Shown here in pieces: positions 14,301 to 21,684 of a stretch of DNA of 28,283 bases. Below the pieces are notes generated by a model. That model worked only from the letters and a program-made list of their open reading frames with translations. It made no database searches and was not told the origin of the DNA. The DNA comes from a virus, in IMG/VR virus record IMGVR_UViG_3300001450_000190, positions 1-28,283 of that record. One strand, given 5' to 3'. Positions within the stretch are counted from its first letter, which is position 1. Each line of letters starts with the position of its first letter. Made by a program: the position numbers and the translations under genes.

Positions 14301-14736
14301 TTTTAACTACAATTCCATTGCTGCCCACCGCTTCGGTGCTTGAATAGGCTAGCAGGAGATCCCCATTCAGCAGCGCAAGACATGACGGATCAGAATACGT
14401 ATTGAGAGGAACCGAGCTCTTCATTTTAAGGAACTGGAAATCGGTGATAGCATTAAAGGAATTATCGCCGTAATAATCCGTTTCCGTCGCCCTCTTGAAA
14501 ATGAATCCCGCCTTGCTTCTTCCTGGAGTTCCGGCTTTGTGCGTCTTGATATCGATAGCGCTTGTTTGCTCGCCGATAGTGTTCAATACAAGCTTTTCTC
14601 CTCCCGATGGAATCGCCGCGCCCGCTTTTAATTCCGCCGTCGTATAACTGGCTTCTGCTGTCCAAATATCCGCATCAGTTAATTCAAGCGGAAGAATAAA
14701 CCCTCTTAAATATGCCGGTGATCGATCTATACCCAT
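11368..14736 (-). CDS. Large tail protein with Asp-box beta-propeller and lectin-like region
   Basis: This 1122-aa protein has two clean Asp boxes, SNDNGVNW (207-214) and STDQGETW (394-401). A degenerate one, SVNEGMTF (267-274), lies between them. With periodic beta segments from about 100 to 460, this predicts a sialidase-like or BNR propeller. Residues about 490-700 look like a concanavalin-type jelly roll. The C-terminal part resembles distal-tail proteins that join tube to tip. It could bind or cleave a surface glycan during adsorption. Catalytic sialidase residues (the Arg triad, FRIP) were not identified, so enzyme activity is not claimed. The start is TAATG-coupled to the tape measure. 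Confidence 0.72.
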   Translation of the reverse strand: MGIDRSPAYLRGFILPLELTDADIWTAEASYTTAELKAGAAIPSGGEKLVLNTIGEQTSAIDIKTHKAGTPGRSKAGFIFKRATETDYYGDNSFNAITDFQFLKMKSSVPLNTYSDPSCLALLNGDLLLAYSSTEAVGSNGIVVKRMAADGSVFSSGSVAFNATTHLSTVTASNPAMCQLSDGSVILVFWANYVISTNLSNLYVYRSNDNGVNWDLVSTGALDQSLDRSVYSLGRISIGHHNGQILLIGSLTKLAGLKNNIIIQAASVNEGMTFTTIGTTADNIYCYSPSMVVCDDGFILSYITSINDAASTDGHGKSFLFPNAFFPFASRGALELDISSGWDVGYINTTSKTFETGALTTWIDEENNIFVLFRNIPTKAQSYGGNGGLWMKISTDQGETWQYAGLLDPGWIPPFVQAMNDDTEYLRNFSACSAKGRTWVFCQPETTAGTIDNSLLLFGLRGYSSITLPDRFQDADIYQQFGYNHTYIPFVVPDILPDWTDTISGVPVVELTTGGLKITTSTTSSIKYTYSMLSPIAAHTTTGTIARFVARPATGGTVSGNEIAADLYISDGAHSYRVIFRFSPTQIQLRDELGAANLATVTPNPASILTDTGVEILVALGNGRVSAWWRGNDHIDAKGWNLLASNAAVADGGAGANNYLSIGNQAATASGSAISYWGEVCIAYKNGNGGQFFPDLFNGFSTPSDLSAKLYPSEGNALQVAEGMFISTQDGPAQLSDVYSVSPASSYGIENLFHAQSPSPQNGWRGKERSGAGAVPAEFIPIRLDANGENIAFQSDMIGIHLGNINFKDFQLEGYDAGSASWQVIKLINPGILIKSTRHGSRLVADPTGAAPHPYFFHDELTGATAQIPGAPPVYREIRTNSEGSWNGTTTPRPATIVLNDTQASDPTASLDVAIFPKNVTVIINLNGAKYSALGIRISSQNTRTGDFRIGHLSIGPFHAIAPQYSHGREITFSANTETFDQPDGIIRTRNLGKGRRNFSINWSDPVDTSPLMPMGGSPSPDWFKGSYNGAAQAVASFGGIAFDILGYIRHMRGPDRPVVYLPSVKFADNSGEEVRVYNRELQHALVMLDDSASIDNAIGEELVSVRGEIFRIGSINMVEVI

Positions 14737-16721
14737 TATCTTTTCCTCCCGGAACTAGCCGGCACGAGATTTCTGATCCGGGTATTCTCCCGCATGCTCG
14801 CGGCTAGAAATCGGTCAAAGTGCTTAAACGAATTCACCACGACAACCTGAGGTTTCTGCCCTATTTGCTGCACACCACGGGCGCCGCCTATCTCGCGCAC
14901 CGTCTGGCGATCAAGAACCGCCTCGCCTTTTAGCAGCTGCGCATTGACCACATCGGCGCCGTCAACAAATCCCCCCGTATGGAATTTAGGCGGGGGCTGG
15001 CTCATTATCGCCGCCGTCTGGACCGTGGCTAGCCCCGCCATTGCTATCCCGGCCGGGATCCCAGCAATCGGTCCAAACAAAGCGTAAGCTTTCATCGTCG
15101 CGACAGCCGCATTAATCCAAACTTCCGCAACCCCCGCTGTTTGCTGCAATTTATGAAGGGATCTCGCCCGTTCCTCTGTTAATTTCCCGCCGTTCTCCAT
15201 TGTCGTCTGTACTGCAGTTGCAAAGCTCGACATGTAGCCGGTAAAGGCCTTTCCGTAGCTGTTTATGTTGTTGATTCTTCTCTGTAGCGCTTCCTGTTCT
15301 CGTTTCTTTTGCTTTTCATCGTTTTCTTTTCGAACTTTTTCTAATTGATCTTCCATATCAATCATTAGCTGGTTCGATTCCTGAATTGTATTGATCTTTT
15401 CTTTGCTGATTTCCTGTATTTCTCGTAGGCGCTTTATTTGTCCTGCATATTCTTTTTTGATGCGCTGCTCCTTATCGAGCGTCTGATCCTCACTTTTTGA
15501 TTTAATGGCAAGAACTTCATTACGCAGTTTAATCAGATCAATCAGATCTTTTTTTTGCTTGCTCGCGGATTTTGATCTTTCAATGTCTCTTTCTTTCTCT
15601 TTATCCGTTTCCGTTTTCGTTGATTTTTGTGAGCTCGTTAATTTTGTCAAACTCATCATTTTTTCATATTGGCCTGTAGCTCTTGAAAGAATGTTACCCA
15701 TATTCAAAGTGGATTCATTCAAAGCCTTATCTAGGGGTTCCATCATTGTTTTCATTTTAGAATGGCCCTGCTTTCTGATTTCAGTATCGAAAGCCGCCCA
15801 TGCCGCCGGTATATCCTTTAAGCTACGAACCATTAAAACGTCGTTTAATTTTTTTCCTAAACCTGAAAAATCAATAGATAACATTGTGCTAATTGCTGCT
15901 TGCACTGATCCAAAGGCTGATCTTATGAAATCAGCTATGAAAGACAGAACATCCGTAGCAATTGATTTAACAAAGACAAGCGCCCCTACTAATTTTTCCA
16001 AAGCCGCCGCCGGGGAATTGCGGCCGGTCAAAGCGCGGGCCATATCCTGCGCCGCCCGTTCCGTAACCATGCCTAAATCAGCCATTGCGCGCTGCCATCG
16101 GGCGGCTTCCTCCCGGGCTTTCGGCCCCACGTCAACCCCGAATTCTCTTATTTTTTCATTGAACAATTCCATGTTATCAATTGCGCCTGATTGCGTTAAA
16201 GCAGCTCCGGCACCTCTACCGAACATTTCCATTACAATTATATTTCTTTCCGTGCCTTCGCCCATGTTTTTAAGCGCTTCGATTGTTTCGTTAAAAACAT
16301 CGTTCGAATCCCTCATTGATCCGTCTGTTGTTTTTTTAACTTTGATCCCTAGATCCTCGAATGCTTCGGCCTGCCGGCCCGTTCCTTCGTAGGCCATCGC
16401 CATACTTTGCTGAAATCTGATCAGCCCTCCCTCAATGGAATTCAGCGATTTTCCTGAGCCGATCGCGGCTAGCTTCAGAGCCTGCAATGTTTCGACGGCT
16501 ATTCCTGTTTTTGTTGACGCGTCAACAAGCTCATTGACCATATCCGCTATTGATTGATTCAATTTGGCGATTCCCAAAGCCATCGCCGAGACCGCCGCGC
16601 CCGCGACAGCTACCCCCTTCGCGAATTTCGCAAATCCAGATTTAGAATCGGATAGGGCTTTGTTCAGCTTGTCCGCATTCCCCTTGATCATGATCATTAC
16701 TGTACGATTTACATCTGCCAT
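14736..16721 (-). CDS. Tape measure protein
   Basis: This 661-aa protein has an apolar N-terminal segment (FAKGVAVAGAAVSAMALGIA, about 33-52). A long helical, coiled-coil-rich middle with many K/E/Q residues follows. An apolar stretch (YALFGPIAGIPAGIAMAGLA) comes near the C-terminus, then the typical tape-measure ending FHTGGFVDGADVVNAQLLKGEAVL. It sets tail length and is threaded inside the tube. With the usual 0.15 nm per residue, the tail would be about 100 nm. This fits a siphovirus with a rather short tail. Confidence 0.9.
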   Translation of the reverse strand: MADVNRTVMIMIKGNADKLNKALSDSKSGFAKFAKGVAVAGAAVSAMALGIAKLNQSIADMVNELVDASTKTGIAVETLQALKLAAIGSGKSLNSIEGGLIRFQQSMAMAYEGTGRQAEAFEDLGIKVKKTTDGSMRDSNDVFNETIEALKNMGEGTERNIIVMEMFGRGAGAALTQSGAIDNMELFNEKIREFGVDVGPKAREEAARWQRAMADLGMVTERAAQDMARALTGRNSPAAALEKLVGALVFVKSIATDVLSFIADFIRSAFGSVQAAISTMLSIDFSGLGKKLNDVLMVRSLKDIPAAWAAFDTEIRKQGHSKMKTMMEPLDKALNESTLNMGNILSRATGQYEKMMSLTKLTSSQKSTKTETDKEKERDIERSKSASKQKKDLIDLIKLRNEVLAIKSKSEDQTLDKEQRIKKEYAGQIKRLREIQEISKEKINTIQESNQLMIDMEDQLEKVRKENDEKQKKREQEALQRRINNINSYGKAFTGYMSSFATAVQTTMENGGKLTEERARSLHKLQQTAGVAEVWINAAVATMKAYALFGPIAGIPAGIAMAGLATVQTAAIMSQPPPKFHTGGFVDGADVVNAQLLKGEAVLDRQTVREIGGARGVQQIGQKPQVVVVNSFKHFDRFLAASMRENTRIRNLVPASSGRKR

Positions 16722-16723
16722 AA

Positions 16724-17125
16724 TTAATTCCTCCTCAGTTTACCCATGATCTGATCGGCTAGCCTTTTAGCGATTCGATCGGATGCTTTTACGGAGGGCT
16801 CATATAGCAGTTCTTCGGCTATCCTTTTCCCTCGGGCTACGTTCGTACGAGAATCGGCGCCGGCCCTTATTTTCCATGCATATTCAGCGCTATTCGAGAT
16901 TGATCCCTCTACCGTCATCCCCTGCCGTTTTAAATCGGTCTGTATTTTTCCTTTGCTGCCCTGGGAGGGGCCATATTTCTCTTGACGAACCGGCCAATTT
17001 GCCACGGCCGCGCGCTTTGTCGCCGCCAATTCTTTCTTTAATTCCTTTTCAGTTATTGGAGCAGCGCGATCGAATGCACGGGCTAAAGCCGTTTCCATTT
17101 TTTCCATATCGCTAGTGATTTTCAT
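16724..17125 (-). CDS. HK97 gp10-like tail completion protein
   Basis: In this 133-aa protein the pattern, a helical N-terminus, then NWPVRQEKYGPSQGSKGKIQTDLKRQGMTVEGSISNSAEYAWKIRAGAD, resembles the gp10/tail-completion family, in which a beta sheet contains an S-x-x-Y-A segment. The usual place is before the tail tube. Here it lies between the chaperones and tape measure, so the assignment is moderate. It overlaps the chaperone gene by 14 bp. Confidence 0.5.
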   Translation of the reverse strand: MKITSDMEKMETALARAFDRAAPITEKELKKELAATKRAAVANWPVRQEKYGPSQGSKGKIQTDLKRQGMTVEGSISNSAEYAWKIRAGADSRTNVARGKRIAEELLYEPSVKASDRIAKRLADQIMGKLRRN

Positions 17126-17698
17126 ATTTCGCTCCTTGAGACCTGATTTCCTCCCGTCGTTCCCTTATTCTATCGATCATCCTATTTCTTTTGTTTTTCT
17201 TTTCCGTTTTCGGATCCCTGTTTGCTAATTTGTAGTCTGCAATCAGAAGGATCTGCACATCGCGGGGCTGGGTATTAAACCAGCCGGGATCCCTATACCA
17301 ATGCCGGGAAATGATCAACCCCATCCGGGCGAGCTGACCCCCCGGCGAATCCCTAAAATAGGCTATTTTTTTTGGATTTCCTCCTCTCCCAGCAATTGAG
17401 GCGCTAGAATCGTTAAAATCTGGATCCCCGTTTCGACGATATCGGCCGGCGATACCTTCCGGCCGAGCAATTCATCCATAACAAGACCGCCGAATGCGAC
17501 CGGGCGGGCCTGATCCGTATCATATGCTGGTAGCGATACGGCGGGATCTGCACACACACCGATAGCAGCCGCCGCTAGGCGCCCAATATGCGCCTGTGAC
17601 GGGCTAGCCGTCCAAGTTGATATGATGTCATATACGATCGACATTTTGGGCCTGATCAGCTTAATTTCCCCGATCGGGGATAGTGTAATTGTTTCCAT
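17112..17698 (-). CDS. Tail assembly chaperone G-T fusion, made by -1 frameshift
   Basis: A -1 slip on the eight-A run just before the short chaperone's stop continues as IAYFRDSPGGQLARMGLIIS and reads through to 17112, giving 195 aa. The shifted frame is open immediately past the zero-frame stop. It has no good independent ribosome-binding site, though an ATG at 17324 lies in frame. Segments such as RDSPGGQLARMGL and WFNTQPRDVQILLIADYKLA fit the T domain of siphophage G/GT pairs. In those pairs the fusion recruits tail-tube protein to the tape measure. The tail-tube gene upstream and tape-measure gene close downstream support the reading. Confidence 0.82.
17363..17698 (-). CDS. Tail assembly chaperone G
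   Basis: This 111-aa protein starts METITLSPIGEIKLIRPKMS. The ATG at 17698 has the GGAAGGAAAA leader also seen at 5927 and 24000. An upstream codon (17719) lies in the spacer after the tail-tube gene and is less likely. The protein is a small helical acidic chaperone that coats the tape measure during tail assembly. It ends EEEIQKK immediately before TAG, with the slippery run encoding its last residues. Confidence 0.8.
   Translation of the reverse strand: METITLSPIGEIKLIRPKMSIVYDIISTWTASPSQAHIGRLAAAAIGVCADPAVSLPAYDTDQARPVAFGGLVMDELLGRKVSPADIVETGIQILTILAPQLLGEEEIQKK
17366..17373 (-). promoter_or_regulatory. Slippery A8 run for programmed -1 frameshift
   Basis: Eight A on the minus strand are followed directly by TAG (17365-17363). 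Tandem AAA-AAA decoding allows a one-base backward slip without mismatch. An internal Shine-Dalgarno-like GAGAGGAGG lies about 8 bases upstream, which is known to stimulate -1 shifts in bacteria. Confidence 0.8.
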
Positions 17699-17722
17699 TT
17701 TTCCTTCCTTGAAAATCAAATT

Positions 17723-18205
17723 CTATGTGTACGCGACGCCGCCCAAACAGACGCCAGAAATAGCGATGGAATCGGGCTCGCCTTCCGTTACCGTTCCCGT
17801 GAGCTGGCATTTGCTGAACGTGGCGAGGTAGTCCACCGAGTCCCCGATTGATTTGGCATCAATTAAAAACTTGACCGTGCACAAAAACGGCTCGTATCCA
17901 TTTCCGCCGGTGCTGGTAAGAGCTGATCCCGACATGTTTCCGCCGATGAAATCCAGCAATGCGTCGGCCGTTGCCGAGGTCAGAGCTCTGAGATGGCAGG
18001 TAAACGAAAAACTGATTTCTGGATCGTCTCCATCGCGAGCCCCTACAATTGAATTTCGATCACGAATTACCACAAGCGCCGGATTCGATGATTCCCATGT
18101 AAAATCGCCGACATTGAAATCCGCGATGTATGTCGCCGCAACCCCATCCACGAGCGTAACTTTTCCGTCTCGTTTGGTCTTTGCTATGTTGCTAGAATAG
18201 GCCAT
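17723..18205 (-). CDS. Major tail tube protein
   Basis: This 160-aa protein is beta-rich (KVTLVDGVAATYIADFNVGDFTWES, then PEISFSFTCHLRAL). It has a helix-like ATADALLDFIGG and a C-terminal TGTVTEGEPDSIAISGVCLGGVAYT, the usual ending of siphophage tube proteins. AAGGAGATA precedes the ATG with good spacing. Its position just before the G/GT chaperones is diagnostic. It stacks as rings to form the tail tube. Confidence 0.82.
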   Translation of the reverse strand: MAYSSNIAKTKRDGKVTLVDGVAATYIADFNVGDFTWESSNPALVVIRDRNSIVGARDGDDPEISFSFTCHLRALTSATADALLDFIGGNMSGSALTSTGGNGYEPFLCTVKFLIDAKSIGDSVDYLATFSKCQLTGTVTEGEPDSIAISGVCLGGVAYT

Positions 18206-18219
18206 GATAATATCTCCTT

Positions 18220-18663
18220 TTAGATGATAGAAATTTGATGTAGCACGCTAAATTCTAGCGTAGAAAGAATGTATTCACCCGAATCCGTAACCTCATGATC
18301 AAAGCCGCGGAAAAATATCTGTAAACCGGTATGTAAAGGGGCCGCCCTGGTGGTGCATTTTGCAATTACCGACTGCACGGAATCCATGGATAGCCCATAG
18401 TCAAGAACTTGATCTTTTGGACGTAGCCGATAGGGGAATTTAACGAGAATACGGGTATCGCAAAGAATGCCCACGCTTGCGTTCTCCCGCTGCTCTTCGA
18501 GTGCTTCAACCCTGCCGATCCCGACGGAAAAACGCTTTTGTGCTACCGCATTGGGATTTCTGTTGAAATCATCGAATGGGTTGCGGGATTCGGTGAATCC
18601 GCTCAAAGTCGCAATAGCCGTAGCAAAACGCGTACGTATAGCAGAGCAATCAACAAAGGCCAT
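18220..18663 (-). CDS. Tail terminator / neck protein
   Basis: The protein is 147 aa from the ATG at 18663, just after the connector stop; a longer frame to 18747 would run back into that gene. An N-terminal helix (CSAIRTRFATAIATLSGF) precedes beta strands (FSVGIGRVEAL, VGILCDTRILVKFPYRLRP). It ends in a strand-rich domain, matching the small alpha/beta fold of tail terminators. Its position between the connector and tube genes supports this. It caps the tail tube for joining to the head. Confidence 0.65.
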   Translation of the reverse strand: MAFVDCSAIRTRFATAIATLSGFTESRNPFDDFNRNPNAVAQKRFSVGIGRVEALEEQRENASVGILCDTRILVKFPYRLRPKDQVLDYGLSMDSVQSVIAKCTTRAAPLHTGLQIFFRGFDHEVTDSGEYILSTLEFSVLHQISII

Positions 18664-18664
18664 T

Positions 18665-19426
18665 TTACCAATTTCTCCCCCGGCGCCGTGATCCGGCCCC
18701 CGGAACCATCGCCGTGTAGATGACAGCCTTTGCGGGTCGCCGATCATCGTTACCCGAAATCCCCGCTTGTGAATCGTCGTATTTGAAATTCAGCCTTTGA
18801 AATCCCGCCTCGAATGATCGCCGGTGCTCTATCATCAGCTCGTTGTATCTTCCATCACCGAGACCGCTAGATATCATGTCCCGCCATATCAGCATGAACG
18901 AAGCATCTAGATGCACCTGTCGAAGGCTTTGATTCGAGATGATGAGGTAGGGAAAATTACCCTGCGCTTTCAACCTCTCAATTATCAAAATCCATGCTTC
19001 ATCGATGTATTGTTGATAGCTTGTCATTGAGCTGGGCCGGATGCTTTCGAGATCGCTATAGAACTGTACGAGATCAATATCCGAAATTACCCCGTAGAGC
19101 TTTGTGCGACAAATCGCGCACGTCCGCCGATAGGTGTAGACCGTTCCCGAAATCGTCGCCGCCCATTCGATCAGCCAATTATCCGAAAATGGCACCGTCG
19201 CCGGGATATCCCCCGCCCCAATTACATAGCTTAATTCTCCACCGCCCGAAATCGTCGCAGCCGCCCCATCAATCACTTTTTCATTGCTATCATTGATCAA
19301 GCTGAACGTCGCGCCGGTTGGTATCACCACAGCGCCGTCCTCATAGATCAAAAGCGTGGAAGTCGCGGATCTCGCCCGTTCCAATACTTCCTGTAGTCGT
19401 ATTCTTGGTGATGGATAAAGAGCCAT
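18665..19426 (-). CDS. Head-tail connector/adaptor protein with N-terminal beta domain
   Basis: In this 253-aa protein the first ~105 residues are a beta sandwich-like region (TLLIYEDGAVVIPTGATFSL). A helical adaptor-like part follows (ISDIDLVQFYSDLESIRPSSM, then IDEAWILIIERLKAQGNFPYLI, then LRQVHLDASFMLIWRDM). This arrangement recurs in phage neck proteins that dock on the portal. Gene order (capsid, decoration, this gene, terminator, tube) agrees. Confidence 0.6.
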   Translation of the reverse strand: MALYPSPRIRLQEVLERARSATSTLLIYEDGAVVIPTGATFSLINDSNEKVIDGAAATISGGGELSYVIGAGDIPATVPFSDNWLIEWAATISGTVYTYRRTCAICRTKLYGVISDIDLVQFYSDLESIRPSSMTSYQQYIDEAWILIIERLKAQGNFPYLIISNQSLRQVHLDASFMLIWRDMISSGLGDGRYNELMIEHRRSFEAGFQRLNFKYDDSQAGISGNDDRRPAKAVIYTAMVPGAGSRRRGRNW

Positions 19427-19429
19427 TTT

Positions 19430-19759
19430 CTAACCTGTTATGAGATCGTACCATGCTGTCGCGTCGCAAGCCATAAACACAGCATTCCCGGCGCCCAATG
19501 TCGCATATGTATTTCCATCGGCATCTTTAACGACCAAATTCGAACTAGAACTAGCCCTATTTTTAATCCAGAAAGAACAGCCCGATTTCGTAGCAGGTAA
19601 AACAACGTCAATCGTTCCTGTCACGTTTTTAAGCGCCTGATAGGTACTGTCTTTATACGTCAAAGTCTTTGTAGTCGTGATCGTTTCGGCATTCAAGCCA
19701 TTTGTGAGCTGTAAAGCCGTGTCAATGCTGAAAAGTACGTCGCTCGCATATGTCGCCAT
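19430..19759 (-). CDS. Small beta-rich capsid decoration-like protein
   Basis: In this 109-aa protein, KTLTYKDSTYQALKNVTGTIDVVLPATKSGCSFWIKN, then LVVKDADGNTYATLGAGNAVFMACDATAWY, looks like a jelly-roll or beta-sandwich unit. It is often found near capsid genes or at tail-fibre ends, with the closing W-Y/D pattern. Placement after the capsid gene favours decoration of the head. Two bases separate it from the preceding stop. Confidence 0.55.
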   Translation of the reverse strand: MATYASDVLFSIDTALQLTNGLNAETITTTKTLTYKDSTYQALKNVTGTIDVVLPATKSGCSFWIKNRASSSSNLVVKDADGNTYATLGAGNAVFMACDATAWYDLITG

Positions 19760-19761
19760 GT

Positions 19762-19917
19762 CTATTCTCCGTTGTTAATTCGATGTCTGTTTTGCGCCTT
19801 TATCGCCGTTTTGCGCGCATTTTCTTCTGATACTGGTTTTCTGTTTTTGTTTCCGTGTCGAACAATCCGCCGCGTAAGCCTTTCAATTGCTGCTTTTCTA
19901 TCCTGGTCGGTTTTCAT
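19762..19917 (-). CDS. 51-aa basic microprotein
   Basis: The ATG at 19917 overlaps the upstream stop (ATGA) and the TAG lies two bases before the next gene, so the ORF exactly fills the gap. The sequence MKTDQDRKAAIERLTRRIVR continues basic throughout (RHGNKNRKPVS, QNRHRINNGE). No motif was recognised. The perfect fit between neighbours is the main support. Confidence 0.6.
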   Translation of the reverse strand: MKTDQDRKAAIERLTRRIVRHGNKNRKPVSEENARKTAIKAQNRHRINNGE

Positions 19918-20513
19918 GCCGAAACCCCTTTGATAATCGCCGCTTTCTTCATTTTTTCAATCGTCGCATATATGTTATCAATCTGCTCTTTTATCTCTGG
20001 GATATGCTGCTGTCTGTATAGATTATCAAGAGCTCTAGTCTGCTCCTGAACGAAAATAGGAATTAGGTCCTCATCCATTGGTTCAATGTAGCCCTTTGAA
20101 ATCAGCTCGCGCCGGAATGCATTGAAGGCTTTATGATCCAACTTTGTTAGCACGTTGCGCCCCAACTTTTTGGGAACCACGTAGCGAATACAATAGTAAT
20201 AGCCCCCCCTGGCCGGATATCTCGTGAGATAGCCGAGAGACCAAGGAAGAATTGTTTTCCCCTGCTTCATTGCCCGGGCTTGCGCATGCGTCGAATCGGC
20301 GCCGCCGCCGCGTACTGACTGCACGCCCTGAACTCCTGGGATCTCGTGCAATTTGGAAAGCACGGGTAGCCAGTTAAGCTTTTTGCCCTCTTCAACCAAT
20401 TCCCAGCAAATGGGATGATGAACGAGATAAAAAGGAGCGGTCGCCGCGATGGGTAGCCGGTCAGAATGCTGCTGCGATTCGTGACCGATGAATGGCTGGG
20501 GATTAAAATTCAT
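19914..20513 (-). CDS. Hypothetical structural-region protein
   Basis: This 199-aa protein has an N-terminus rich in aromatic and His/Pro residues. A beta middle (GGYYYCIRYVVPKKLGRNVL) and a C-terminal coiled coil (LDNLYRQQHIPEIKEQIDNIYATIEKMKK) follow. AAGGAAGG provides the ribosome-binding site, but that site is mirrored by a complement just after the capsid stop (see the hairpin). It occupies the slot often taken by head-completion or decoration proteins. No family was recognised. Confidence 0.65.
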   Translation of the reverse strand: MNFNPQPFIGHESQQHSDRLPIAATAPFYLVHHPICWELVEEGKKLNWLPVLSKLHEIPGVQGVQSVRGGGADSTHAQARAMKQGKTILPWSLGYLTRYPARGGYYYCIRYVVPKKLGRNVLTKLDHKAFNAFRRELISKGYIEPMDEDLIPIFVQEQTRALDNLYRQQHIPEIKEQIDNIYATIEKMKKAAIIKGVSA

Positions 20514-20519
20514 AAAAAG

Positions 20520-20596
20520 TTTCCTTCCTTTTTTTGGGAAGACGCGCCCGATCGAATGAACGGACGCGCCAAAGATGAGAATGATGAGGAAGGAAA
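20520..20596 (-). promoter_or_regulatory. Long-range stem that would hide the next gene's ribosome-binding site
   Basis: On the minus strand TTTCCTTCCT (20596-20587, just after the capsid stop) and AGGAAGGAAA (20529-20520, seven bases before the next ATG) are perfect 10-bp complements, enclosing 57 nt. The second arm is the Shine-Dalgarno. In RNA this would reduce translation of the gene after the major capsid protein. Confidence 0.5.
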
Positions 20597-20621
20597 TTTA
20601 CACCACCCTCACCCTATTCGT

Positions 20622-21554
20622 TTATTTCACAGAAATCAGCTTGACGATTCGATCAGTTTCGAGAACAGATGCGCCCACATAAAGATTAGCTATGATGGAT
20701 GTAATGCCCTTCTTCGATTCACGATTAAATTCCACGACCAAAGGAGATCCGCCGGGCCGGAATTCCGCGGATGCACCCACCAATTCAGGGGATCCGGTAG
20801 CATATCCGATCGCATTCTGCGAAAACATAGCTGATACCCAATCAGTATTGCCTACGTTATCTTGAACGTAATCAGATCGGAAGATCGACACGCCGAGCAA
20901 ATCGCCGCAATAGCCCTGTGGTTTTGCGCTACTCATTGCTTCTGTAGCTGGCGAAAAGGCTAAAAAGTTATTATTTTCTGTTCTCAAAGCCGCCTGGAGC
21001 TGAGTAAATGCTTTATTTTTAAGCACGCACGAAAGAGGAGAACCGTTATTCGCTTCTTCCAATGCATACAGAGCTTCAAGCCAGCTAGCAACGGAAAGAG
21101 CTGATAAAGAAGTACCTTTTGATGTGGTGGCACTGTCGAAGGTGGCACAAATGATCTGATTGATCCGGGCTTCGGCACTTTTAGCCATCGCAGAAGCGAC
21201 GAAAAAAGGATCGATATCTCGGCCTAGCCCGCTCATAGAGAATAGGTCAGTTAAATCAAAAGCCTGCCCCTGTCTGGCGACGACGACATCCGCATAGCTC
21301 GCATCAATTGCGCCGGCTGTTATTGCTAATGAATCACCGATAGCAGCAAGTGGGGTTTTAGCCCCCAAATCGGTCGTGCGATATCGGATTGTGTCCGATC
21401 CCGTACCGTTTACGGATCCGACAAATGTTACGAACTGGCGCAATGAAGCCATATCGGCCAATTGAAGCGCAATTTCCGCGTTGATCATTGCTTCCATGCG
21501 GATTTTTGCTGTTAAACCATGCGCGTATGTTTGGGGTGATGCCATCGAAGTCAT
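20622..21554 (-). CDS. Major capsid protein (HK97-fold type)
   Basis: This 310-aa protein fits by size and layout. The early helix AEIALQLADMASLRQFVTF is followed by a DTIRYRTTDLG strand and DIDPFFVASAMAKSAEARINQII (spine-like helix). SWLEALYALEEANNGSPLSCVL and a beta C-terminus (SPLVVEFNRESKKGITSIIANLYVGASVL) come after. No N-terminal delta domain is visible; scaffolding is supplied by the separate gene upstream in the late order. It has its own promoter candidate at 21641-21670, because the fibre cassette separates it from the scaffold gene. Confidence 0.82.
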   Translation of the reverse strand: MTSMASPQTYAHGLTAKIRMEAMINAEIALQLADMASLRQFVTFVGSVNGTGSDTIRYRTTDLGAKTPLAAIGDSLAITAGAIDASYADVVVARQGQAFDLTDLFSMSGLGRDIDPFFVASAMAKSAEARINQIICATFDSATTSKGTSLSALSVASWLEALYALEEANNGSPLSCVLKNKAFTQLQAALRTENNNFLAFSPATEAMSSAKPQGYCGDLLGVSIFRSDYVQDNVGNTDWVSAMFSQNAIGYATGSPELVGASAEFRPGGSPLVVEFNRESKKGITSIIANLYVGASVLETDRIVKLISVK

Positions 21555-21629
21555 AATAATATTCCTGTTGAATTTCGGGTGAATTTTTCGTTTACAGGAT
21601 TATCGCTTTTCCGGGTGCTACCCTATCCA

Positions 21630-21670
21630 TTGTAAAAATTATGATATATGATATGATGGAAAAAGTCAAA
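21630..21670. promoter_or_regulatory. Overlapping divergent promoters for capsid and fibre cassettes
   Basis: On the minus strand TTGACT (21670-21665) and TATCAT (21646-21641) are 18 bp apart (TATATC at 16 bp is an alternative), pointing at the capsid gene. On the plus strand TTGTAA (21630-21635) and TATGAT (21652-21657) are 16 bp apart, pointing at the fibre cassette. The two sets interleave, so polymerases would compete. Confidence 0.55.
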
Positions 21671-21684
21671 CCGGAGGAATAAAA

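Noticed and set aside
11368-14736. Calling the propeller protein an active sialidase
   Set aside because: Asp boxes define the fold, not activity; no arginine triad or FRIP motif could be identified.
15505-16392. 295-codon plus-strand frame opposite the tape measure
   Set aside because: Long only because the coding strand is rich in Ala/Lys/Glu codons; its serine/phenylalanine-rich translation is typical of antisense shadows.
20541-20570. Two GACGCGCC copies 22 bp apart after the capsid gene
   Set aside because: Short direct repeat with no further copies; not enough for a site call.
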